DNA from: CBDFGS01 sp965247255
GTDB lineage: Bacteria; Chloroflexota; Dehalococcoidia; Lucifugimonadales; CAUZJF01
Assembly: GCA_965247255.1 (NCBI GenBank)
Contig: CBDFGS010000012.1
Location: 620,001-684,000, forward strand
Reading direction: 5' to 3'
Length of the DNA stretch: 64,000 nucleotides
Shown: piece by piece, positions 28,597 to 37,445 of the stretch
Layout of the letters: each line of letters starts with the position of its first letter
Numbering within the stretch: position 1 is the first letter of the stretch
Translations under genes and position numbers: made by a program
Notes under the pieces: model-generated
Told to the model about the DNA's origin: nothing
The model's input: only the letters and a program-made list of their open reading frames with translations
The model's database searches: none

Positions 28597-29303
28597 GCGA
28601 GTCCGGCATCCCCCGTAGGGTTCTCGAAGTCGTGGACGTCCATAAGGAGTACCCCACCACCCCACCGGTTCGTGCTCTTCGAGGTGTCAGTTTTAGCGTC
28701 ACCGAGGGCGAGCTAGTCTCGGTGGTGGGACCCTCGGGATGTGGCAAGTCGACCTTGCTCCATCTCATGGGGACCCTCGACCGTCCCTCCAGCGGAGAGG
28801 TTGTCGTCGCCGGGCATCGCGTCTCAGAGCTTTCAGACCGCGATCTGTCGTCGCTGCGGGCCCATCACATCGGCTTTGTCTTCCAGCAATTCCACCTGTT
28901 GAGCGGCCTGTCCGCACTGGACAATCTCGCCGATGGTCTTCTTTACACCGGGCGGCCGCGACATGAGCGTCGTGAGATCGCCGAAATCGAACTACGCCGG
29001 GTAGGCATGGGGCATCGACTCGACCAGGTCGCCGCTAAACTCTCGGGTGGAGAGCTTCAGCGGGTTGCCACCGCCAGGGCGATCGCCGGGAATCCGTCGA
29101 TCGTCCTTGCCGACGAACCCACCGGCAACTTGGACTCCAAGAACGGCGAGGCTATCGTCGCGTTGATCAAAGAGCTACACGCCTCTGGGACCACGATCGT
29201 CGTAATTACCCATAACCGCGAGATCGCCGAGAGTTTCCCCAGGTCAATCGGGATGCTCGACGGTCAGATCGACTACGACTCCGCGAATGAGGGGCTGGCT
29301 TGA
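28593..29303 (+). CDS. ABC transporter ATPase (MacB/LolD type)
   Basis: A 236-aa nucleotide-binding subunit with all motifs: Walker A GPSGCGKSTL, Q-loop FVFQQFHLL, signature LSGGELQRVA, Walker B IVLADEPTGNLD and switch His in VVITHNRE. It belongs to the MacB/LolD/FtsE-like group that powers type VII ABC systems. These move no substrate through the membrane themselves but drive export mechanically. It starts at TTG 28593 in a four-base overlap with the fusion-protein stop and ends in overlap with the permease start, so the three are one translational unit. The protein is cytosolic and peripheral. Confidence 0.92.
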   Translation: MSESGIPRRVLEVVDVHKEYPTTPPVRALRGVSFSVTEGELVSVVGPSGCGKSTLLHLMGTLDRPSSGEVVVAGHRVSELSDRDLSSLRAHHIGFVFQQFHLLSGLSALDNLADGLLYTGRPRHERREIAEIELRRVGMGHRLDQVAAKLSGGELQRVATARAIAGNPSIVLADEPTGNLDSKNGEAIVALIKELHASGTTIVVITHNREIAESFPRSIGMLDGQIDYDSANEGLA

Positions 29304-30502
29304 TGCCCGAAACGCTATCGCCGAGTCGAATCCACTTCATGGACCTGCCACGGACCGCCACAGTGGGGATTCGAATCCGGAAGATGCGGTCCGCCTTGTC
29401 GGCACTCGGAATCATGATCGGTATCGCGGCGATGGTTGCGGTGTTGGGCCTGTCCGAGTCGTCCAAGTCAGAGCTCCTCGCCCAACTCGACCGGCTCGGC
29501 ACAAATCTCCTCACAGTAGAACCGGGCCAAGGGATCGGACGCGGTTCCGGGACGCTCCCCGCGGAGGCGGCGGGCATGATTTCGCGTATCGGTCCGGTCG
29601 AGACCACCAGCATGGTCAGCGCCGTCGCCGCCAATGTGTACAAGAACAACCTCATCCCGCAGGGTCGGACCGGAGGGATCAGCGTCCAGGCCGTCGACCA
29701 GGGCCTGCTGGCCGTGCTCGTCGGGTCGATGGCCGACGGAGTGTGGTTCGACGACGTCAGGGCCGCCTATCCGAACGTCGTTCTCGGATCGGTCGCCGCC
29801 GAACGTCTCGGAGTTCGCGAAATCAGCGGCACCCAGCCTATCTGGCTGGGTGATCGATGGTTCACCGCCATTGGCATCCTGAACACCTTCGAGTTAGCGC
29901 CCGACCTCGATCGTGCAGCCCTCATCGGCCATGATGCCGCCGAAACGTATCTCGGCCATGACAACCTGCCCACCCGGGTGCTGGTACGAGTTGATCCGGC
30001 CAAGACCGACCAGGTGACTACCGTCCTAGCAGCAACAGCCAATCCCGAGTTCCCTGAGGAAGTCGAGGTAGACAAGCCCACGGAGGCGCTGGAAGCTAAG
30101 GAGGCCGCGGATGATACTCTTACCGCCCTCTTTCTCGGGTTGGGCGCGGTTGCGCTGCTCGTCGGCGGCGTTGGCATCGCTAACGTCATGGTGATCTCCG
30201 TGCTCGAACGCCGCGGCGAGATCGGGCTCCGCCGAGCTCTCGGAGCAACCAGGAGGCACATCGCTGGCCAGTTTTTCGGCGAGGCCCTGCTGCTGGCTGC
30301 TATGGGAGGCGCGGGCGGAGTCGTATTCGGTGTCGTCGCCACAGCAGCGTACGCTAACGTCAAAGGATGGGCGACACTCGTTCCGCCAGTGGCAATTATC
30401 GGAGGCATGGCGGCCGCGCTGTTCATCGGTGGCATCGCCGGCCTCTATCCGGCCACTAGAGCGGCGCGTCTGTCACCCACCGAAGCCCTCCGCACGACCT
30501 AG
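29303..30502 (+). CDS. MacB/FtsX-type ABC permease
   Basis: A 399-aa membrane subunit with the MacB layout: one N-terminal helix (ALGIMIGIAAMVAVLGLSE), a large extracytoplasmic MacB_PCD domain (about residues 45-270), then three C-terminal helices with the FtsX signature ERRGEIGLRRALGATRRHI. The C-terminal LYPATRAARLSPTEALR is conserved in the family. With the ATPase and the fusion protein it would form a tripartite-like exporter; peptides, lipoproteins or antibiotics are known substrates for relatives. The ATG overlaps the preceding stop (TGATG). The operon ends here; no clear terminator hairpin was found. Confidence 0.9.
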   Translation: MPETLSPSRIHFMDLPRTATVGIRIRKMRSALSALGIMIGIAAMVAVLGLSESSKSELLAQLDRLGTNLLTVEPGQGIGRGSGTLPAEAAGMISRIGPVETTSMVSAVAANVYKNNLIPQGRTGGISVQAVDQGLLAVLVGSMADGVWFDDVRAAYPNVVLGSVAAERLGVREISGTQPIWLGDRWFTAIGILNTFELAPDLDRAALIGHDAAETYLGHDNLPTRVLVRVDPAKTDQVTTVLAATANPEFPEEVEVDKPTEALEAKEAADDTLTALFLGLGAVALLVGGVGIANVMVISVLERRGEIGLRRALGATRRHIAGQFFGEALLLAAMGGAGGVVFGVVATAAYANVKGWATLVPPVAIIGGMAAALFIGGIAGLYPATRAARLSPTEALRTT

Positions 30503-30626
30503 TGGCCCCGCTCGCCTGGGTTGGTCGACGGACCGGCACAAGGTCCCGGCGGACAAGAGAGCCAGCTCACATCGTGCCGGGCCGAGCTCTTAGCGACGTC
30601 CCATAACCACGCTCCGCGGTGGTTGC

Positions 30627-31730
30627 CTAGTCCCGCTTGAACTGGGACATCTCTTTGGCCCACCACTCCTGGCCGTAGAGCTCCTTCTTACTAATGTATT
30701 TCCCTCTCGACGGCATGATCTTGAGGCTTCTGTCCTGAAGGGGCAGCTTCACCGCGGAGTGACCGTTACGGTGGGACTCCCGGAGCGCGATGGCTATCTC
30801 CAGGGCGTTGCGGATTATTTCACCGCTGCACCTCGGCTCGATACCTTGCTCTAGCGCGTCGACCACGGACTGCACCCCGGCCGTATGACGGGGCGAGACT
30901 GAGAGCCAACCCTCGTCGTCATAGTCGCGCCCTTTCTCGGCCGGCGGAGCGAACACCTCGGCGACCTCCGTAAGCTCTGCCAGCGGACCGGGCCTGGTCC
31001 CAGGTGGCGTCTTCCACAGGTGAAATGTGCTGGTGTCGCTCGCGAAGATGCCCCGTTCGCAGACCACTTCGATTCCCCTCTTGGCCCCTGCCCTGAAGTG
31101 GATGAACCCGTCGATGCCGTTGGCGAAACGGACGTATCCTCCCATTCCCTGGTCGTCGTCGCTCCACGGGTCGCCCTTTACCCAGCCGGTCACCCACTCG
31201 ATCGCGGCGTCGTGAGCGAACATCTGCAGCAGCGCGAGACCCTGGGAGCCGCCGCCCGAGATCTGGTCGCCCGCCTGGTAGAGGTTGATGCTCCGGACGT
31301 CGCCGATATCGCCTGAATCGATAATTTCGAGCGCCTTCCAGAATTGCGGATAGTTCCGGTCGGCGTCGCCGGCGGCGAAAGGGACACCCAGCGAGCGGCA
31401 CTCCTCGACCATCCTGTCGGCATCCTCTAGGACGGCGGCAATGGGTTTTTGTCGGTGGACCGCCTTAGCGCCGGCCTGCGCCGCGTTGACGATGACTTCC
31501 GGAGCAACGCCGGTTGGCACGAAGCAGGGCGCGATGTCGATCTTCTCCTTCTCGATCATCTCCTCGTCGTTTGCGTATCCGCGGACCCCCAGCCGGCTGC
31601 ACAAAAGCTCGAGAGTCCAAGGGTCCGGGTCCGCTGCAGCCACGACCTCAGTCATCGGGTGCTGGCTGTACGCCCTGGCGAACTGCGTGGCCTTCCGGCC
31701 ACAGCCGACCATCCCCACTCGATACTTCAT
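30627..31730 (-). CDS. Gfo/Idh/MocA-family oxidoreductase
   Basis: A 367-aa NAD(P)-dependent dehydrogenase. The N-terminal Rossmann fold begins KYRVGMVGCGRKATQFARAY (GxGxxA-like) and has AAADPDP after strand 2. The EKP motif of the family is changed to RQKPIAAVLEDA, retaining the Lys-Pro. The catalytic/substrate domain includes LLQMFAHDAAIEWVTG with the expected His/Asp positions. Relatives oxidise or isomerise sugars and inositols. ATG 31730 has AAGGA five bases upstream on the minus strand, and I prefer it to a longer open frame. It is convergent with the ABC operon. It fits the sugar-acid catabolic theme of the neighbouring sialidase/enolase genes. Confidence 0.88.
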   Translation of the reverse strand: MKYRVGMVGCGRKATQFARAYSQHPMTEVVAAADPDPWTLELLCSRLGVRGYANDEEMIEKEKIDIAPCFVPTGVAPEVIVNAAQAGAKAVHRQKPIAAVLEDADRMVEECRSLGVPFAAGDADRNYPQFWKALEIIDSGDIGDVRSINLYQAGDQISGGGSQGLALLQMFAHDAAIEWVTGWVKGDPWSDDDQGMGGYVRFANGIDGFIHFRAGAKRGIEVVCERGIFASDTSTFHLWKTPPGTRPGPLAELTEVAEVFAPPAEKGRDYDDEGWLSVSPRHTAGVQSVVDALEQGIEPRCSGEIIRNALEIAIALRESHRNGHSAVKLPLQDRSLKIMPSRGKYISKKELYGQEWWAKEMSQFKRD

Positions 31731-31947
31731 GTTGTTCCTTCCCCCGGAGGTCATCCTCGTAGTATGCGCGCCGTGCGCCGCAGGGAGCAACCTACTGGGG
31801 CGAGGGCCAGGGGTCCCAACGCACTACCGGACACGGGGTAGTGCACTATCGGGAATTGGGTCATCCATACCTGGTGACTGCCCCGTTTCCCGAATATCCT
31901 GCTGCGTGATTGTTATCCAATTAATAACCTGAAAGGAGCGCACGAAG

Positions 31948-32094
31948 ATGTTTCAAAAGCAACTGAGAAACGGTACCCCCTTCGTCCTCGTCGCGGTAGT
32001 TGCGATGGGCATGGCAGTAGCTTGTGGACTCATAGACCGTTCCTGGTATTGTAGGGGCAGGTTTCTAACCTGCCCTCCCGGATTTGGTTGCTAA
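31948..32094 (+). CDS. Small lipoprotein-like peptide whose C-terminus is a REP palindrome
   Basis: A 48-aa open frame with AAGGAG upstream (31932-31937). It has a positively charged start (MFQKQLRNG), a hydrophobic run (FVLVAVVAMGMAVAC) and a Cys at the end of a lipobox-like MAVAC. The last about 15 residues (CRGRFLTCPPGFGC) are encoded by the dispersed palindrome at 32051-32076, so the native C-terminus may have been replaced by a repeat insertion. It could be an entericidin-like small lipoprotein or a decayed gene. It precedes the BFN/Clp-N fusion gene by about 200 bp. Confidence 0.5.
   Translation: MFQKQLRNGTPFVLVAVVAMGMAVACGLIDRSWYCRGRFLTCPPGFGC
32051..32076. repeat. REP-like palindrome (GTAGGGGCAGG family)
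   Basis: GGGCAGGTT/AACCTGCCC with a three-base loop, preceded by GTAG. The same core recurs three times at 50220-50490 and in diverged form at 54529-54558. Confidence 0.8.
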
Positions 32095-32289
32095 GCAATG
32101 GGCGCTAAAAGCCATCCCAGTGCTGTCGCGCTGTTGACTCTCGGCACCGGTGCGCGTATAAAATAAATTGCGCTCAGAGGGAGCCCCCGAGTCCGCCCAA
32201 GGGCCGAGCCCGCCTCTCACGCCGACACAAACACCCCACGCTCTTTTCTGCCTGATCTCGCGGACGCTAGGCGCACGAAAGGAGTCGTC

Positions 32290-33501
32290 ATGTCCCACCT
32301 TTCTCTTCCCCCACGGCCCAGCCTCGAGCAGCTCAAGAAACAGGCTAAAGAGCTCCTTGGCGCCCATAAGTCGAGCGACCCCGAAGTCTGCTCCCGGCTA
32401 AGGGACTCGCTCCCACGGCTGTCCAAGTCCTCCGACGCCCAAGTCCTCAAGGCAAAGGTCTCCCTCCGCGACGCCCAGCTCGTGATCGCGCGGGAGTACG
32501 GGTTCGAGAATTGGCGCGAGCTGAAGCGCCACGTGGAGTCCACAGAAGAAGGCCCGCCCATCGAGGTAACGGTCCACAAGGTACTCGTTAGCCGTAAGGC
32601 CTCCCAGAGGGTCATTGTCCTCCTGGCCAAGGACAGGGACCGCTGTGTCCCAATCTGGATCGGGCCGAACGAGGCAGACTCCATAGCTTACGTCCTCAAA
32701 GGGATGGAGATCCCGCGGCCCCTCACCCACGACCTCCTCGACTCTACCATCGAGGACCTCGGCGCCTCGGTGAAACAGGTGCTTATCTCGCACCTGAAGG
32801 ACGACACGTTCTACGCCACCATCGTGCTCAACCGGAACGGCGCCACGGTAGAACGCGACTCTCGTCCCAGCGACGCCATCGCCCTGGCCGTTCGATCCAA
32901 AGCGCCAATCTACGTCGCGGAGAAGGTAGCCGAGAAGGCGGGAGTCGACACAGACCCGGACTCGGGAGTTCCTTTATTCACAAAGGGGCCATTCAAGTCG
33001 GAATCCGCCGCCAGCCTCTTGGAGCTCTACTCGGAGACCGGCCCGGCACCGTTAGAGGAGTGGGAGCCCGTCGGTCTGCCCGAAGAGCTGTCAGACGCCG
33101 TTCGCAAAGCGGTCTCAATCTCTCGTGAGGAGGCCCGACGCCTTGGCCATTCTGACGTGGGCACCGAACACCTCCTTCTCGGGCTGCTGCGAGTACTAGA
33201 AACTAGGGCTTTCGGGAATATCTCCTACGAGAAGATCGATTTCGGCATCCAGCTCACCACCGGGCGGGGCGACGCTTCCGATTCAGAGGTGGTGGACCTT
33301 ACCCCAGGTGCCCGGGAGTCCATCCGTCTGGCGGCCGAGGAGGCGAAGCGCCAGAATCACGAGACTGTCGAGGTCGGGCATCTGGTCGTTGGGTTGCTGC
33401 AAGAGAATGAGGGTGTCGCAGCCCGTATACTCCAGGCCCTGAACGTAGACCTGAATGCAATCAGACGGAGTCTCGAACATCAGCATTCAGCCAAAGCTTA
33501 A
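32290..33501 (+). CDS. Ankyrin-type N-terminus + bifunctional nuclease (BFN/DUF151) + Clp-N fusion protein
   Basis: A 403-aa protein of three parts. Residues 1-80 (LEQLKKQAKELLGAHK and DAQLVIAREYGFENWRELK) match the short helical N-terminus often found ahead of bacterial ankyrin repeats, but no ankyrin repeats follow. Residues about 95-225 form a BFN/DUF151 domain (LLAKDRDRCVPIWIGPNEA, RPLTHDLL, RPSDAIALAVRSKAPIYVA). Residues about 265-400 are a double Clp-N repeat (GTEHLLLGLLR and VGHLVVGLLQENEGVAARIL), as in ClpC/ClpA. BFN domains are described as nucleases with thermostable DNase/RNase activity, and Clp-N binds adaptors or substrates. No AAA+ domain is attached. ATG 32290 follows AAAGGAG. 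Function is unknown; the combination suggests a stress or protein-quality role. Confidence 0.85.
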   Translation: MSHLSLPPRPSLEQLKKQAKELLGAHKSSDPEVCSRLRDSLPRLSKSSDAQVLKAKVSLRDAQLVIAREYGFENWRELKRHVESTEEGPPIEVTVHKVLVSRKASQRVIVLLAKDRDRCVPIWIGPNEADSIAYVLKGMEIPRPLTHDLLDSTIEDLGASVKQVLISHLKDDTFYATIVLNRNGATVERDSRPSDAIALAVRSKAPIYVAEKVAEKAGVDTDPDSGVPLFTKGPFKSESAASLLELYSETGPAPLEEWEPVGLPEELSDAVRKAVSISREEARRLGHSDVGTEHLLLGLLRVLETRAFGNISYEKIDFGIQLTTGRGDASDSEVVDLTPGARESIRLAAEEAKRQNHETVEVGHLVVGLLQENEGVAARILQALNVDLNAIRRSLEHQHSAKA

Positions 33502-33797
33502 CTCCGCTCGCGGCCCGACCAGGCACTCAGCAATGAGTTTCGCCACTAGGGCCTTTTCAAGGTAAGTCCAAGAATCCTGATCAGGTCCGTATTGTCGTCC
33601 TGAGGAGTCCTCGACGAAGGACCTGGGGAGGGGCCGCGCTTCAATCGAGCCGACCAGTTGCGTCTAATCCTCTGGAACTCTGTGCCCTACGGTACCGGGC
33701 ACGCTAGACGGTTCTATCTGCCTACCCTGAATTGAATCTGTGTACGAATCTCATCTTTGTGCTCGCCTAATGAGTGTTTGCCAGGGAGCCGCCGGGC
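33502..33797. other. Intergenic region, no gene seen
   Basis: About 300 bases between convergent genes. No supported frame, RNA or clear terminator stem was found. Confidence 0.35.
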
Positions 33798-33989
33798 CTA
33801 TGGGCGCCTAGCCCAGATCCGCTCATGGGCGTAGTAAAGGACCGTCTTCAGTAACAGCTCTAGGGAGCCAACGCCCAGGGAAAGAATGGCTTCTCCCGTA
33901 AGTACATAGACGATGGCGATCGTCGTCCCCGTCGCCGTGATTCTCCAACTGATCGTCTTAAAGACGCTCCGTCTCCAGTTTTCTCTCAT
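33798..33989 (-). CDS. DUF2061 small membrane protein
   Basis: A 63-aa protein of the DUF2061 family, recognised by RSVFKTISWRITATGTT at the start, two hydrophobic stretches (ITATGTTIAIVYVLTG and ILSLGVGSLELLLKTVLYY) and the ending HERIWARRP. Members are two-helix inner-membrane proteins of unknown function; some are fused to adenylylsulfate kinase genes, which is not the case here. ATG 33989 is preferred because GAGGA lies four bases upstream on the minus strand; a longer frame starts at 34040. Confidence 0.85.
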   Translation of the reverse strand: MRENWRRSVFKTISWRITATGTTIAIVYVLTGEAILSLGVGSLELLLKTVLYYAHERIWARRP

Positions 33990-34078
33990 TGAGTCCTCGT
34001 TCCTTCTAGTGACCTCTGACTCAGCACTGAATGACGCCAACGGTTGCCCGGAGGTTGCCTGTGGTGCCCAAGCCGAGG

Positions 34079-34257
34079 CTATAGTTCAACCCCGGCGGTC
34101 CACGGTCTGCTGAGGGCCGCGTAGGTGCACTCGTTGTCGAGTGCGTAAAGCTCCCCGTCAACGTTGAGCAGGACGATGGCCCGATCCCTACCTCCACAAG
34201 CTTCATTTCTCCGGGCGCCAGCTCTCCCACCTTTGCTGCCTGAACGAACTCCGCCAT
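34079..34257 (-). pseudogene. Rieske-type [2Fe-2S] ferredoxin, frameshifted and truncated
   Basis: Reading from ATG 34257 gives MAEFVQAAKVGELAPGEMK, the usual start of a small Rieske ferredoxin (NirD/BphF type). A frameshift after LVEVG is needed to reach DRAIVLLNVDGELYALDNEC, the next conserved strands. The first cluster motif should read CTHxG but here is CTYAALSRPW, and the second cluster motif is absent; TAG at 34081-34079 ends it. The protein cannot bind the cluster. It is about half of a normal 100-110 aa protein. Confidence 0.75.
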
Positions 34258-34725
34258 GGAACACATCCCGTGGACATCTCACACTCCCGGCTGCCAAGTA
34301 CTTGAACCCGTCCCGTTGTGTGTGCAGCTATTATAACGAGAGCCTGACTCTCATGGAGTCTCGCGGGGCGCATTCAGCAGGACCTAGCCTTGGTGAAGAT
34401 TTAGCTTGGCGCGAGGTGCGTGATTGACGGTCCCGGGAGGGGCGACTAGACGCTAGCCCATGGTAAATGGGCTTCACTTGGGCGCGGAGGGGATGGACTC
34501 TAACGTAGCGCATCTCATCGAAACCCCCCGTATCAACCAGCTCACTGACGAGGATTTCGCAGCCCTGGTCGAGTCCGTATCGGCTAGGCGTAGGGCACTC
34601 GATGCAGTCTGAGCCTAAGATCACCGTTGAGCCTGTGTGCCCCGCTTGTCAAGGGGAGCGGGAGTATAATCCCAACTTGCGCGGGCGGGACGCCCAACCC
34701 AAACGCTGTCGCAAAGGAGGCAGAG
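34258..34725. other. Intergenic region with one doubtful small frame
   Basis: About 470 bases between the Rieske remnant and the sialidase. Apart from the short frame listed at 34493-34612 no gene is supported. AAAGGAGG at 34713-34720 is the SD of the sialidase gene. Confidence 0.35.
34493..34612 (+). CDS. Possible small hypothetical protein
   Basis: A 39-aa frame (50 aa if begun at ATG 34460) encoding MDSNVAHLIETPRINQLTDE and a helical, charged end (LVESVSARRRALDAV). The codon use and helical LTDEDF..LVESV pattern look protein-like. The only SD-like run, GGAGGGG, touches the ATG. I do not recognise it. Confidence 0.3.
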   Translation: MDSNVAHLIETPRINQLTDEDFAALVESVSARRRALDAV

Positions 34726-36060
34726 ATGAGCAACGTGCCCATGACGCGGCCGCAAGAGATGCTGGCCATCCACGATCGGGACTTTGGGTCTTCCTTCGTG
34801 GAGCTCGACGACGGCAGGATACTGAGCGCCGGCCAAGGCAAATTTGCTTACTCGGAGGACGGCGGAATCACATGGGGAGAACCCTTCGAGCGGGTGGACG
34901 CCGACGGGAACCAGGCCGTCGGAGATATGACGGTGAAGCTGTCTGGCAACAACAGCATAGGAATCGCGGAGCGCGTGCGAGCCTGGCACGTGAGCCGCGA
35001 GGAGCGCCAGAAGAGCACGTACAGGGACATGGCGCATGTAGCCTTCCGACGCTCCGATGATGGAGGCGAGACGTGGAGCGCCCCGGTGCGCATGTCGCCT
35101 GAGGGGACCGGCACCTACGCCGTCCGCGACTCGATGACTCGAACTTCCTCGGGTCGGATAATCATGCCGGTATACATCATGATCGGCGGTCGCCGATACG
35201 ACGAGCGGTGGCCGACGGTGGGAAAGCTGGTGAACGGCCAGTATGTCGGACTGAGCGGTCACTATTTCGACCCCAGCTTCTCCGCCGTCTACGTCGTCTA
35301 CTCGGATGACGAGGGAGAGACCTGGCAACGCAACGAGGACGGCGAGCTGATGATCCCGTTGGACTGGAACACCGGCCGCGCCTACGTCAACGAGCCCAGC
35401 CTGGCCGAGGTCGCCCCCGGGAGGCTTCTGATGATGATGCGCAACGGCCTCGGTCGCCTCTTCCAGTCGTGGTCGTCCGACGACGGGGAGACTTGGACCA
35501 ACCCTCTACCGACCTCGCTGGCGGCCAGTACCACGCCCGCGCAGATCAGGTCCATCCCGTCCACCGGTCACCTCCTGATCGTGTGGAACCAGGAGAGCCT
35601 CGACGACGTGAGGCGCGGTTGGGGCCGGACGCGGATGTCATCGGCTGTCAGCCGCAATGCCGGCAGCGTATGGGAGTTCTTTCAGAACGTCGAGTCGATG
35701 CTCGAGGAGACGCGCGTGGAGCCCGGCCCCATCGAGGCCGCACGGCCCGCCGAGGTCTACTTCAAACCGGGCCAAGCCGCTGACGAGCGCGACAGTGAGT
35801 ACGTGACCTGGACAACTGGGCAGAAGCAGTGCTCCTACCCAACCGTCTGCGTTTTGAAGGACCGCGTGCTTATCCAGTACGGCTACTTCTGGTACGAGGA
35901 GCACCCGACGGAGGCCAGGCTGGTTAGAAGAGGGAAGGGTGGCCCTTCCGCCGGTGGCCAATCTAGGCTGAAGGTGCTGCCGCTCTCGTGGTTCTACGGG
36001 GGCAAGGAGCCCGCCGACAACCCGGTGCTGGCACCCGCATTCTCACCTGAAACCCCTTAG
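34726..36060 (+). CDS. Exo-sialidase-like BNR/Asp-box protein
   Basis: A 444-aa six-bladed-propeller protein with four clear Asp boxes: SEDGGITWGEP, SDDGGETWSAP, SDDEGETWQRN and SSDDGETWTNP. An FxELDDGRI start and the RTSSGRIIMPV block are typical of sialidase-like (GH33-like/BNR-2) hydrolases. There is no signal peptide, so a cytosolic location is likely, unlike classical secreted sialidases. The catalytic Tyr/Glu/Arg triad cannot be confirmed by eye. ATG 34726 has AAAGGAGG six bases upstream. It lies 86 bp ahead of an enolase-superfamily gene in the same direction, so a shared operon for an acid sugar or lactone pathway is likely. A paralog is at 41963. Confidence 0.82.
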   Translation: MSNVPMTRPQEMLAIHDRDFGSSFVELDDGRILSAGQGKFAYSEDGGITWGEPFERVDADGNQAVGDMTVKLSGNNSIGIAERVRAWHVSREERQKSTYRDMAHVAFRRSDDGGETWSAPVRMSPEGTGTYAVRDSMTRTSSGRIIMPVYIMIGGRRYDERWPTVGKLVNGQYVGLSGHYFDPSFSAVYVVYSDDEGETWQRNEDGELMIPLDWNTGRAYVNEPSLAEVAPGRLLMMMRNGLGRLFQSWSSDDGETWTNPLPTSLAASTTPAQIRSIPSTGHLLIVWNQESLDDVRRGWGRTRMSSAVSRNAGSVWEFFQNVESMLEETRVEPGPIEAARPAEVYFKPGQAADERDSEYVTWTTGQKQCSYPTVCVLKDRVLIQYGYFWYEEHPTEARLVRRGKGGPSAGGQSRLKVLPLSWFYGGKEPADNPVLAPAFSPETP

Positions 36061-36146
36061 AATGGCCTGATTGTTGCCGTGTCATTGGTCGGTTATGAAT
36101 TAGGAACGCCAGCTACTTTACGCGCCACGTACGAACCGGAGGAAAC

Positions 36147-37385
36147 ATGAAAATCACAGACGTCGAAATATTCCCGATCTACCCGCCTCTGGCGGAGCGC
36201 TACCGGCATGTCCGCTCCCGCGACGGCTTCGAGCGCCGCGTCGCTGCGAAGGTGACGACCGACAACGGCATCGTCGGGTATGGGGACTATGACGGACACG
36301 TCCCCATACCGGCATCGATCGAGGCTCTGATCGGCACCGACCCCTTCGACTACATCGGCTCCAACCTCGACTCGGCCGTCATCATGGCCATGTACGACAT
36401 CATGGGCAAGTATCTGGAGGTGCCGGCCTATAAGCTGATGGGCCAGAAGCTGCGGGACGGGGTCTCGGTGGCGTCCTGGTGCTGGGGCCAGCCCACCGTC
36501 GACGAGTTCCGCGACGAGGTCATCAGGTCGGTGAAACAGGGCTACACGATCTTCAAGATTCACACCAGCCCTTCGCACGACATGTTCGAGTGGACCCGCG
36601 CCGCCGAAGAGGTCGCGCCGGACGGCTTCAAGATTCACTTCGACTTCACCGGCCGCCGCGGCCGGACGCTGGGCGCGGTGCTCCCAATCGTCGCCGAGCT
36701 CGAGCGAAACCACCCCATCGTGGGCTGGATCGAAGACCCCTTCGACCGCACGGACATCGAAAGCTGGAAGGTCTTGCGCAGCCGGACCACCATACCCATC
36801 GTCCACGGCGGGGACCCCGTCCTTGGAGGCGCCCAGGAGGCGCTCCATGGCATGGCCGACGCGTACATGCTGTACCCGCCCATCGGCGACGCCCTCGCCA
36901 CCGGGACCGCGCTGGGCAAGATGAACCTGCAGATCATCATGCAGATCTGCGGTGGGACCCTCGCCAAGTCGATGGCGCTCCACATCGCATGTGTGCTGCC
37001 GACAGCAAGGGGCCACTCCATCAACCTGGACGACCAGACCGACGAGGACATCACCGGCAAAAAAATCCTGGTGCAAGAGGGCTACTCTCCGGTGCCGGAG
37101 GGCCCGGGGCTTGGCTTCGAGGTGGATGAGGCCGTCCTGCGCCGTTTCGCCGCAAACAAGCCGAAGGAAACGCCGCCGTATGTGGGCGTCGTCCACCTGG
37201 CCGGCGGCCACACCCTCTACAGCCTGTCCCAGCCCAACCTCCCACGGGTCACCGGCAAGGAGGAAGGCACCTACCGTAATTTCCGTTACGATCGCTGGTT
37301 CGACGACGGCTCAGACGAATGGGCGAAGGTGTACGAGCGGGTAGGGAACGAACAATGGTACGTCGAGCCGCCCGATGCGGGCTAG
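36147..37385 (+). CDS. Mandelate racemase/muconate lactonizing enzyme-family protein
   Basis: A 412-aa enolase-superfamily enzyme: N-terminal capping domain (KITDVEIFPIYPPL) and a beta/alpha barrel. Metal ligands are visible as Asp in HFDFTGR, Glu in GWIEDPFD and Asp in VHGGDPVLGG. The catalytic base position, normally KxK, reads IFKIHTSPSHD (Lys-x-His), and the C-terminal half lacks an obvious His-Asp dyad. These enzymes abstract a proton alpha to a carboxylate, as in dehydration or racemisation of acid sugars. GGAGG lies four bases before the ATG. It is downstream of a sialidase-like gene. A C-terminal extension of about 45 residues (EEGTYRNFRYDRWFDDG) is beyond the usual barrel end. Confidence 0.85.
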   Translation: MKITDVEIFPIYPPLAERYRHVRSRDGFERRVAAKVTTDNGIVGYGDYDGHVPIPASIEALIGTDPFDYIGSNLDSAVIMAMYDIMGKYLEVPAYKLMGQKLRDGVSVASWCWGQPTVDEFRDEVIRSVKQGYTIFKIHTSPSHDMFEWTRAAEEVAPDGFKIHFDFTGRRGRTLGAVLPIVAELERNHPIVGWIEDPFDRTDIESWKVLRSRTTIPIVHGGDPVLGGAQEALHGMADAYMLYPPIGDALATGTALGKMNLQIIMQICGGTLAKSMALHIACVLPTARGHSINLDDQTDEDITGKKILVQEGYSPVPEGPGLGFEVDEAVLRRFAANKPKETPPYVGVVHLAGGHTLYSLSQPNLPRVTGKEEGTYRNFRYDRWFDDGSDEWAKVYERVGNEQWYVEPPDAG

Positions 37386-37445
37386 CGATTCGTTGCGAAG
37401 GTCGGCGTCACTTAGGGAAGCGGACGACACTTGAGTCGATCACCT

